This document shows positions 1 through 4,645 of a DNA stretch of 5,941 bases, piece after piece. How positions within the stretch are numbered: position 1 is the first letter of the stretch; each line of letters opens with the position of its first letter. Under the pieces are notes generated by a model, which did no database searches, had not been told where the DNA came from, and saw nothing but the letters and a program-made list of their open reading frames with translations. Source of the stretch: an uncultured bacterium (GTDB lineage Bacteria; Planctomycetota; DG-23; SLPQ01); NCBI GenBank assembly GCA_937863625.1, contig CALMGO010000602.1, positions 1-5,941 on the forward strand, given 5' to 3'. The translations under genes and the position numbers were made by a program.

Positions 1-1305
1 GGGATAGAGAAGGGGCTCGAGCTCGTGGCGCCGCTTTTCCAGGGGGTGAAACTGCCGCTTGAGGACACGCTCGTACGCAACACGCGGTGGAACTGGCCGC
101 ACGGCTGGGAGGCGGGGCTTGCGATATTGGCGGGCAAAGACGGCGGGATGTGGGTTCACTGCCGGGACACGAAGTACCGGTACAAGGCGCTCAAGGTGGG
201 GTCGGGCAAAGACCCCCGCACGGTGGGACTCGACACGGAGGCTTACGGGCCGAGCGACGACAAGATGAGCGCAGGGGGGCTGGCGTGGAGGATAAACGCG
301 TACGACGGGGACTGGAAGACTCCGGCGGGGATATACCGCGACTGGCTGTGGGAGGCGTATGACCTCGGCGGGCGCGAGCGTCCGGAGTGGCTGGCGGGCT
401 TGCGACTTGCGGTGAGCTGGTGTCCGAACGAGATGGGGATTATCGAGGAGCTTGCGAAGAAAGTCGATCCGAGCAAGGTACTTCTCCACATTCACCTGTG
501 GCGAAGCGACCCTTATGATGAGAACTACCCGACATACGTCGCGAGCGAAGAGGGCAGGGCGTTTATCAAGCGGGCGCAGGAGATGGGATTTCACGCGATG
601 CCGCACGCGAACTCGATAGACATGGACCCGACGCATCCGGCGTACGCATACTTGAGAGATTTCCAATACAGGAACATCGAGACGAAGAAGGTACAGGGGT
701 GGACGTGGCACGCAGGGGAGATGAAGGACGTGCCGGAGTCAAACGCGGCGCGGCTGGCGCACCAGTCAAGTAAGACCATGGTGAAGATACATCCGGGGCT
801 TGCGATATGGAGGTCGATACTGGCGGAGAACGTGCAAGGCGCGGCGGAGTCGCTGGGGCTCGATATGGTGTTTCTCGACGTTACGCTAAACACGTGGAAT
901 CTCGACAACTGCCTCGTGGACGACATGACACCGACCGAGGGGATGCAGAGGCTAATTGCGGAGATTGCGGCGCTGGGCAACGGGCTTACCGTCGGCGGCG
1001 AGGGGCGAAACGAAATGGTCATGCAGCACGAGGCGCTGGGACAGGTGCATCTATTTGAGAGTTGGCAGGAGAACACACAGGGGCTTGAGAGGACGGGCGG
1101 GTGCGACCTCAATGAGTACCTCTTCGGAAGGCTGTGCAGGTCGTTCGGATATACGAATCTTTCGGGGAAGACGCCGGAACAGGAACTGAGGATGAGGCTT
1201 CACGTCGAGCACGGGGCGATACCGACAGTCACGGTGCGGTCCGGGGACGAGGTGGCCAATCCCAACCGGGCGGTCAAGGAGATGCTGGAGCGGGCGAGGG
1301 GGTAG
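1..1305 (+). CDS. DUF6259-like putative glycoside hydrolase, 3' part (5'-truncated by window)
   Basis: The frame is open from base 1 to the TAG at 1303-1305, giving 434 codons. The GTG at 25 lies inside this frame (upstream codons read GIEKGLEL) with no Shine-Dalgarno sequence before it, so the gene starts outside the window. The protein looks like the C-terminal, TIM-barrel-bearing part of the DUF6259 family, large glycosidase-like proteins of uncultured bacteria. Recognisable stretches are TPAGIYRDWLWEAYDL (about 320-370), a strand-like KVLLHIHLW (about 475-500), IHPGLAIWRS (about 787-816), a strand ending in VFLDVT with Asp at 877-879, and VGGEGRNE with Glu at 1000-1002. In related clan-type glycosidases acidic residues at such barrel strand ends are catalytic, so this Asp and Glu are candidates, by inference only. 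The surviving part shows no signal peptide. The substrate is unknown. The gene converges on the isomerase gene at 1658. Family assignment is from recognition of sequence style, not a search. Confidence 0.72.
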   Translation, partial: GIEKGLELVAPLFQGVKLPLEDTLVRNTRWNWPHGWEAGLAILAGKDGGMWVHCRDTKYRYKALKVGSGKDPRTVGLDTEAYGPSDDKMSAGGLAWRINAYDGDWKTPAGIYRDWLWEAYDLGGRERPEWLAGLRLAVSWCPNEMGIIEELAKKVDPSKVLLHIHLWRSDPYDENYPTYVASEEGRAFIKRAQEMGFHAMPHANSIDMDPTHPAYAYLRDFQYRNIETKKVQGWTWHAGEMKDVPESNAARLAHQSSKTMVKIHPGLAIWRSILAENVQGAAESLGLDMVFLDVTLNTWNLDNCLVDDMTPTEGMQRLIAEIAALGNGLTVGGEGRNEMVMQHEALGQVHLFESWQENTQGLERTGGCDLNEYLFGRLCRSFGYTNLSGKTPEQELRMRLHVEHGAIPTVTVRSGDEVANPNRAVKEMLERARG

Positions 1306-1332
1306 GAGTCAGGCTGTAGACTGGGGGCTTGA

Positions 1333-1386
1333 GGGGAAAGGCAGAGGCGAAAGGCAAAGCACTGCCTGTCTCACCCTTCTCCGCCG
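1333..1386. repeat. Direct repeat, copy A
   Basis: This matches 1493-1545 at 50 of 54 aligned columns (three substitutions and one single-base gap). The shared core is GGCAGAGGCGAAA, then GCAAAGCACTGCCTGTCT. Each copy contains AGGCAG (1339-1344) that can pair with CTGCCT (1362-1367) across a 17-nt loop, so a small hairpin could form. Its first 13 bp after 1333 (GGGAAAGGCAGAG, 1334-1346) recur exactly at 4571-4583. Confidence 0.85.
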
Positions 1387-1455
1387 CAGGCGGGGGCAGG
1401 CTGCAGAGGCGCGGAGTCCACAGAGGGAAACATAAAACCATCTGTCCACAGATTA

Positions 1456-1490
1456 CACAGACCCGCCGCCGGCGAGGCAAGTGGCACAGA
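1456..1490. repeat. 35-bp dispersed repeat, copy 1 of 2
   Basis: This is identical to 4487-4521 at 33 of 35 positions. It begins CACAGACCCGCCGC and ends in CACAGA. It includes the mini-palindrome at 1463-1475 and the 8-bp palindrome CGCCGGCG (1467-1474). The two copies lie about 3 kb apart, both between convergent genes. Confidence 0.85.
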
Positions 1491-1492
1491 TT

Positions 1493-1545
1493 GGGGAAGG
1501 CAGAGGCGAAAAGCAAAGCACTGCCTGTCTAACCCTGCTCCGCCG
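1493..1545. repeat. Direct repeat, copy B
   Basis: Second copy of the block at 1333-1386, in the same orientation and about 160 bp downstream. It keeps the AGGCAG (1498-1503) / CTGCCT (1521-1526) pairing with the same 17-nt loop length. That conservation hints that the hairpin may matter, although with so few changes between the copies it could be chance. Confidence 0.85.
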
Positions 1546-1578
1546 GGTGTTCCCATTGCCCAAACGTATGAAAAGTCC

Positions 1579-1633
1579 GCGTGGGGCAACCTACTCCGCT
1601 TCAGCGAAGCTACGAAGGTCATGAGCCCCACGC
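1579..1633. repeat. Nested inverted repeat just downstream of the isomerase gene
   Basis: A perfect 9-bp outer stem GCGTGGGGC (1579-1587) / GCCCCACGC (1625-1633) encloses a 4-bp pair ACCT (1589-1592) / AGGT (1616-1619) and an inner 5-bp hairpin GCTTC (1598-1602) / GAAGC (1606-1610) with loop AGC. It lies 24 bp past the stop codon of the leftward isomerase gene, where a transcript-end hairpin could act. There is no U-tract, so it is not a classical intrinsic terminator. It could equally be another interspersed palindromic element; the inner CTTCAGCGAAGCTACGAAGG phrase looks like dispersed repeat sequence. Confidence 0.6.
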
Positions 1634-1657
1634 TGCGTTACCTCTCAACGGATAGCG

Positions 1658-2779
1658 TCAAATCAGGATTTTCTTGACGACGTCGATGGTCCGGCCGGAG
1701 TCGCCTGTGGCCTGAGCCTTCTTCAGGCGGGCGCGATTCTTGTAGATAAGGAGCGCCTTTTTCATGACGTTGGCGAAGAGTTCACGCGAGAGCGACATGG
1801 CCTGTATGGGCTCCATGCGATAGGTGAACTGGTCGAGGCCGAACCAGCCGTCATACCCTGTATCGATGGCGGCGTAGCAGAAATCCGCGAAGCGCCAGTT
1901 GTCGCCGGTGCCTGCCACACGGTCCTCGTCGTTAGAGTGGGTCTTGGAATTGTTGAGGTGAAAATTGACGACGGGGACGCCCATGCGGCGGGCGAGGTAG
2001 AGGTTGTCTGCGGGCTCGTATCCGTACATCTGCTCGTGGCCGTAGTCGATGGCGACACCCATATTGGGGATGCCGGTGAGACGGTTGACCTCGGCGGCGA
2101 TGAGCATGGCCTTTTGCGTGGTGGCGACGACCATGTTGCCTTCGCGGGGTTCGTGGAGTTTGGCCTCGGTGCCGAACTTGAGGCCGGCGTCGGCGGCGCG
2201 GCGGGAAATCAGGGCGCAGGCTTCGATGAAGCGGTCGAGGATGACGCCGTAGTTGGTCTCGAAATTGTAATCCCACCCATCGGCGCCGGGCCAGAGGGCG
2301 ACCGAAGAGCAGCCGACTTCCCGTGCGATATCGACCGCTTGAAGGGCGACGGCGAGAGCGGCCTTTCTGACGGCGGGGTCATAGCTGCAGACGGAGCCGA
2401 GCTTCCAATAGGGGTCGGTCCAGAGGTTGGTATTCATATTGGTGGGGGTGAGTCCTGCGCGGCGGCATGCCTCGCGGACTTTCTTTACCACTACGGGAAT
2501 CTTCCTGAAGCGGGAGTCGGTGAAGACGTTTTCGTGGAACTCGATGCCTTTGATGCCAGCGGCCTTGACGCGCTTTATCTGCGCGAAGATGGAGCCGTCG
2601 AGTTCGTCGGGGGTGGTGTAGCCGCCTGCGGCGAAACGGTCGGCAAAGGGGCCTGCGGCCCAGTGGCCTGCGGCGAACTTGATGCCGAAGTCGGCGAAGA
2701 AGCGGTCGATTTTGGCGCCTTCGAGATAGCCCTTGTAAGCGGTGGAGAGTCTGGCGAGGGCTTTGGGCGTAACTTTCAT
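1658..2779 (-). CDS. Sugar isomerase, L-rhamnose/xylose isomerase-like TIM barrel
   Basis: A 373-residue xylose-isomerase-like TIM-barrel protein (PF01261 clan), probably a cytoplasmic metal-dependent aldose-ketose isomerase. Motifs follow bacterial xylose isomerase order: FHEN with His82 (place of the ring-opening His), TNLWTDP (118-123), LWPG with Trp163, TEAKLHEPR with Glu205 and Lys207, IDYGHEQM with Asp245 and His248, NFHLNNS with His274, NDEDR with Asp284 and Asp286, and GLDQF with Asp316. Glu205-Asp245-His274-Asp316 plus His248-Asp284-Asp286 is the two-metal ligand pattern of L-rhamnose isomerase. Xylose isomerase instead has Glu and Asp at the 245 and 274 equivalents. At about 370 residues it is longer than the single-metal epimerases (about 280-300), which lack the Asp-X-Asp element. 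ATG is supported by GGAGGT five bases upstream. The gene lies 20 bp behind the amidohydrolase gene, evidently in one operon. The actual sugar is unknown. Confidence 0.8.
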   Translation of the reverse strand: MKVTPKALARLSTAYKGYLEGAKIDRFFADFGIKFAAGHWAAGPFADRFAAGGYTTPDELDGSIFAQIKRVKAAGIKGIEFHENVFTDSRFRKIPVVVKKVREACRRAGLTPTNMNTNLWTDPYWKLGSVCSYDPAVRKAALAVALQAVDIAREVGCSSVALWPGADGWDYNFETNYGVILDRFIEACALISRRAADAGLKFGTEAKLHEPREGNMVVATTQKAMLIAAEVNRLTGIPNMGVAIDYGHEQMYGYEPADNLYLARRMGVPVVNFHLNNSKTHSNDEDRVAGTGDNWRFADFCYAAIDTGYDGWFGLDQFTYRMEPIQAMSLSRELFANVMKKALLIYKNRARLKKAQATGDSGRTIDVVKKILI

Positions 2780-2784
2780 CGGAC

Positions 2785-2790
2785 ACCTCC
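2785..2790 (-). promoter_or_regulatory. Shine-Dalgarno sequence of the isomerase gene
   Basis: GGAGGT on the minus strand ends five bases before the ATG at 2779. It lies wholly within the 20-bp gap after the amidohydrolase stop codon. The isomerase therefore has its own strong ribosome binding site despite being co-transcribed, and there is no room for a separate promoter in the gap. Confidence 0.8.
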
Positions 2791-2799
2791 GTATTGTTG

Positions 2800-3642
2800 T
2801 CAGCTGATACCGTAGAAATCGCAGGCGTTTTGCCAGTATATCTTATGTCGTTTGTCGGCGGGGATATTCAACTTGTCGAAGATGAAATCCTGCTCGCGGA
2901 TGACGCGCGCGGTGTAGTCGCCGATTTCCTTGCCATCGGTGCCGAAGAGGAGGACGTTGTCGGGAAGGTACTCGAATGCCTTTCGCTCGGCGTCCTCGCG
3001 CCATTCAAGAGGGGCGCCAGGGGTGAGGTCGAGGTGTATCTGTATGTGTCCGTCGAGCCTGCCCATGCCGCAGGTGGCGATGGCCTCGTCGGTCCACGGC
3101 CAGGAGAGATGGGCAAGGACGACCTTGAGCGCGGGCCACTGCTTTACTATCTCGTACTCGGCGGGGCGGTGGAAACGGGAGTTGCGGTTGTCGCCGAGGA
3201 TGCCGGAATGAAAGAGGATGGGGGTGCCCAGTTCGGCGGCCTTTTCGTAGAGGGGCCAGCAGCGCTCGTCCCAGGGGTAGTGGCCCATGTTGAAGAGCTT
3301 GAGTCCGCGGCAGCCTGCGTTGACGGCGCGCTCGAGCTCGGCGGGGCCGTCGGGGTCGATGGAGTCGACGAAGGCGAGCGGTACGATGCGGTCGGGCTTT
3401 TCGGAGGCGACGCGGGCGATCCAGTCATTGGCCGCACGGCCGTTTTTCTTATAGAGGTGGCGGATGGCGGTCATGCGCTCCACGGGCGACATCCTGGCGA
3501 CGAAGTCGCGGTCGGCGATGGTCTTATAAGGGGCGATTAGGCACATCATCCGCACGTCGTTGGCGTCCATCGAGCGGACGATGTCGTCGGAGGTTGATGC
3601 GAGGTCGACGGCATGAACGTGGGTATCGAAAATATCTCTCAT
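2800..3642 (-). CDS. Metal-dependent amidohydrolase (PF04909-type TIM barrel)
   Basis: A 280-residue hydrolase of the amidohydrolase superfamily. It carries the expected metal-site series: DTHVH with His8 and His10 on strand 1, FHSG with His145, AHLSW with His178, and a C-terminal LFGTDG with Asp236. A GLKLF stretch (113-117) precedes the middle strands. PF04909 members include decarboxylases of the ACMSD type and lactonases acting on sugar lactones (L-fuconolactone and L-rhamnonolactone hydrolases). A lactonase role would suit the sugar isomerase encoded 20 bp downstream, but that is inference. No signal peptide, so cytoplasmic. The ATG at 3642 is chosen because AAGGAG lies six bases before it and MRDIFDTHVH is a normal family start. 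A TTG 45 bases further upstream would add 15 unlikely residues. First gene of a leftward two-gene unit, divergent from the membrane protein gene. Confidence 0.82.
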   Translation of the reverse strand: MRDIFDTHVHAVDLASTSDDIVRSMDANDVRMMCLIAPYKTIADRDFVARMSPVERMTAIRHLYKKNGRAANDWIARVASEKPDRIVPLAFVDSIDPDGPAELERAVNAGCRGLKLFNMGHYPWDERCWPLYEKAAELGTPILFHSGILGDNRNSRFHRPAEYEIVKQWPALKVVLAHLSWPWTDEAIATCGMGRLDGHIQIHLDLTPGAPLEWREDAERKAFEYLPDNVLLFGTDGKEIGDYTARVIREQDFIFDKLNIPADKRHKIYWQNACDFYGIS

Positions 3643-3648
3643 GTAGCG

Positions 3649-3654
3649 CTCCTT
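3649..3654 (-). promoter_or_regulatory. Shine-Dalgarno that fixes the amidohydrolase start
   Basis: AAGGAG on the minus strand, six bases before the ATG at 3640-3642. It would lie inside the gene if the upstream TTG at 3687 were used, so it decides for the shorter, 280-residue product. Confidence 0.75.
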
Positions 3655-3733
3655 GGGAAAACCGCCTGCGTGGCCAAAAGATACCAAGGGAATGATACAG
3701 GACGGCGCGCGGCAAGTCCAGAGGCGCGGGCGG

Positions 3734-3797
3734 AATATAAGGGGGCGGGGCGGCGATGTTGCCGATTAAAGTATCTATCGGGGCGCGCCCCTATATT
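3734..3797. promoter_or_regulatory. Candidate divergent promoter pair with mirrored CCCC(T)TATATT motifs
   Basis: In the 174-bp gap between the divergent amidohydrolase and membrane-protein genes, the plus strand reads CCCCTATATT at 3788-3797. The minus strand reads CCCCTTATATT at 3744-3734, so the two form an inverted repeat apart from one extra base. TATATT matches the bacterial -10 consensus TATAAT at five of six positions, and each copy points toward its own gene. No convincing -35 element is found at the usual distance on either side. The assignment rests on symmetry, position and the -10 match only. Confidence 0.35.
3776..3795. promoter_or_regulatory. Palindrome around GGGGCGCGCCCC, possible operator
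   Basis: A perfect 12-bp palindrome GGGGCGCGCCCC (3780-3791) is extended by TAT (3776-3778) pairing with ATA (3793-3795), with one mismatched pair between. It overlaps the plus-strand TATATT motif and sits 21 bp before the ATG of the membrane-protein gene, where a repressor would block transcription. No regulator gene is visible in the window. A chance GC-rich palindrome is possible. Confidence 0.35.
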
Positions 3798-3805
3798 ACA
3801 AACGC

Positions 3806-3810
3806 AGGAA
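3806..3810 (+). promoter_or_regulatory. Weak Shine-Dalgarno of the membrane-protein gene
   Basis: AGGAA ends six bases before the ATG at 3817. It supports this start over the in-frame ATG at 3613, which would run through the divergent promoter region and into the 5' end of the oppositely oriented amidohydrolase gene. Confidence 0.5.
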
Positions 3811-3816
3811 ACGGTG

Positions 3817-4317
3817 ATGGCGAAAGAGGCAAGAGCAGGCGGGGTATTTGCCGGGATAATAGCCGGACTGGCGGCGGCATGGCTCGAAACGTCGCTAAGG
3901 CGGGCATGGGGGCCGGACCAGACGCTTGCAATGCTGGGGCTCATCGTGGTGCTGAGGGGGCTATTGGCATTTTCGATGACGGCGCTCAGCGTGTACATGC
4001 TGTGGGAGATAACGGCGGCGTCGTGGAGAGCGCTACTCGTGCTCGTGGTGGTGCTGGCGGGCGCGACAGGGGCGCTCGTGGTGTATACACGGCTTGCGCA
4101 TGTGCGGGTATTTCCGGTGCTCGCGGCGTTATTTGTGGCGCTCGTGATAATCTCGCCGGTGCAGTGGGCGTATCGAGCGAGGGAGAAGCGGCGGGAGGCG
4201 ATCAGGCGGTGGGAGGATGGGCGGAAAAATGATGGTGAAAGGGTGGTAGAATTTACCACGAAGGACACTAAGGACACAAAGAAAGACGAAGGTAAGGCTA
4301 ACCAAGAGGACGCTTAG
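3817..4317 (+). CDS. Small four-helix membrane protein of unknown function with repeat-encoded tail
   Basis: A 166-residue protein that I do not recognise. Four hydrophobic segments suitable for membrane helices lie at about residues 8-27, 37-60, 71-91 and 98-117. A highly charged tail follows (AREKRREAIRRWEDGRKNDGE, 121-141). By the positive-inside rule this tail would be cytoplasmic, with both termini inside. The ATG at 3817 is chosen because of the weak AGGAA before it and because the protein then begins MAKEARAGG, directly ahead of the first helix. The open frame extends back to 3613 but that part overlaps the neighbouring gene and has no coding character. The last 20 or so residues, from FTTKDTKDTKKDE on, are encoded by an interspersed DNA repeat, so the native C-terminus was probably different. 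No neighbour suggests a role. Codon use (many CTCGTG, GCG and GGG) resembles that of the other genes. Confidence 0.65.
   Translation: MAKEARAGGVFAGIIAGLAAAWLETSLRRAWGPDQTLAMLGLIVVLRGLLAFSMTALSVYMLWEITAASWRALLVLVVVLAGATGALVVYTRLAHVRVFPVLAALFVALVIISPVQWAYRAREKRREAIRRWEDGRKNDGERVVEFTTKDTKDTKKDEGKANQEDA
4253..4290 (+). repeat. ACCACGAAGGACAC-type interspersed repeat inside a coding 3' end
   Basis: The block reads TTACCACGAAGGACACTAAG, then GACACAAAGAAAGACGAA, built from a GGACAC-AAG-type unit repeated about three times. Phrases of this kind are widely scattered in environmental bacterial genomes, normally between genes (recognition from memory). Here it is read in frame as TTKDTKDTKKDE at the end of the membrane-protein gene. 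Confidence 0.7.
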
Positions 4318-4367
4318 AAAGCAGACTAAAGCAAAGGCACATCTTGCCTCACACTACTTCGCTAAAG

Positions 4368-4403
4368 CCCTCCACGGCGGGTAAACCCTCCTGAGGCGGG
4401 CAA
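4368..4403. repeat. Two tandem 18-bp degenerate palindromic units
   Basis: CCCTCCACGGCGGGTAAA (4368-4385) is followed directly by CCCTCCTGAGGCGGGCAA (4386-4403). Each is a small CCTCC / GGCGG stem with a two- or three-base loop plus a short A-rich spacer, allowing one T-G mismatch in the stem. A third unit of the same kind lies at 4541-4558. Confidence 0.7.
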
Positions 4404-4486
4404 GCTACGAAGTGCAGGCGCGGAGCACACAGCCCCTCGACAGGCGCGGAGTCCAAGCGCAGAGAAAAGCAGAAAAGCAGTTCATC

Positions 4487-4521
4487 CACAGACCCGCCGC
4501 AGGCGAGGCAAGTGACACAGA
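4487..4521. repeat. 35-bp dispersed repeat, copy 2 of 2
   Basis: This matches 1456-1490 at 33 of 35 positions. A degenerate further unit follows at once (CACAGACCCGCCAAAGGCG, from 4516), overlapping its last bases and giving a short tandem series. Confidence 0.85.
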
Positions 4522-4645
4522 CCCGCCAAAGGCGCGCAAGTCCTCCTGAGGCGGATAAATTTCACAGAGTGGGAAAGGCAGAGAGCAGTGCAACAGAGTT
4601 TCTGTAGAATCGCGTTGGCCCGATCTACATGGGGGCGCAGTTACA

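Larger units (their letters stand above)
1306..1657. repeat. Convergent intergenic region 1, packed with mosaic repeats
   Basis: These 352 bp lie between two genes that end toward each other and hold no credible gene. They are made of short repeated blocks: a roughly 54-bp direct repeat (1333-1386 and 1493-1545), small CCGCC-NNN-GGCGG palindromes (1381-1393, 1463-1475), AGGCGCGGAGTCCA (1407-1420), a CACAGATTACACAGA-type phrase (about 1447-1461), a 35-bp block also present at 4487-4521, and a nested inverted repeat at 1579-1633. Short open frames here are repeat sequence read as codons. No run of T typical of an intrinsic terminator follows either gene, so any termination role of the hairpins is speculative. 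Confidence 0.8.
4318..4645. repeat. Convergent intergenic region 2, packed with mosaic repeats
   Basis: These 328 bp between the membrane-protein gene and the converging hydrolase gene hold no credible gene. They contain two adjacent 18-bp units (4368-4403), GGCGCGGAGCACACAG (about 4417-4432), AGGCGCGGAGTCCA (4442-4455, identical to 1407-1420), the 35-bp block shared with region 1 (4487-4521), further mini-palindromes (4494-4506, 4523-4535, 4542-4554) and GGGAAAGGCAGAG (4571-4583, identical to 1334-1346). A CTACTTCGCTAAAG / CAAGCTACGAAGTG pair (about 4354-4367 and 4400-4413) forms loose inverted arms around the 18-bp units. The palindrome, GGCGCGGAGTCCA and CACAGACCCGCC blocks come in the same order as in 1306-1657. 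Confidence 0.8.

Noticed and set aside
25..1305. GTG at 25 as the start of the glycosidase-like gene
   Set aside because: The frame is open upstream to base 1, reads as ordinary protein, and no ribosome binding site precedes the GTG; the gene is truncated by the window.
1329..1532. Small open frames in the first convergent gap
   Set aside because: They are made of interspersed repeat sequence read as codons and have no ribosome binding site.
1306..1657. CRISPR array or intact insertion sequence in the repeat-filled gap
   Set aside because: Repeat spacing and length are irregular, there are no uniform spacers, no terminal inverted repeats and no transposase or cas gene.
1937..2815. Long plus-strand open frame of 292 codons opposite the isomerase
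   Set aside because: Glycine- and alanine-rich translation without any motif; it is the antisense shadow of a high-GC gene with strong family motifs on the other strand.
2794..3540. Plus-strand open frame of 248 codons opposite the amidohydrolase
   Set aside because: No recognisable domain; it mirrors codon bias of the real minus-strand gene.
3643..3687. TTG at 3687 as an upstream start for the amidohydrolase
   Set aside because: It would add 15 residues ahead of the normal MRDIFDTHVH start and place the AAGGAG ribosome binding site inside the gene.
3613..3816. N-terminal extension of the membrane-protein gene
   Set aside because: It overlaps the amidohydrolase gene and the divergent promoter region and has no hydrophobic or coding character; the ATG at 3817 has a ribosome binding site.
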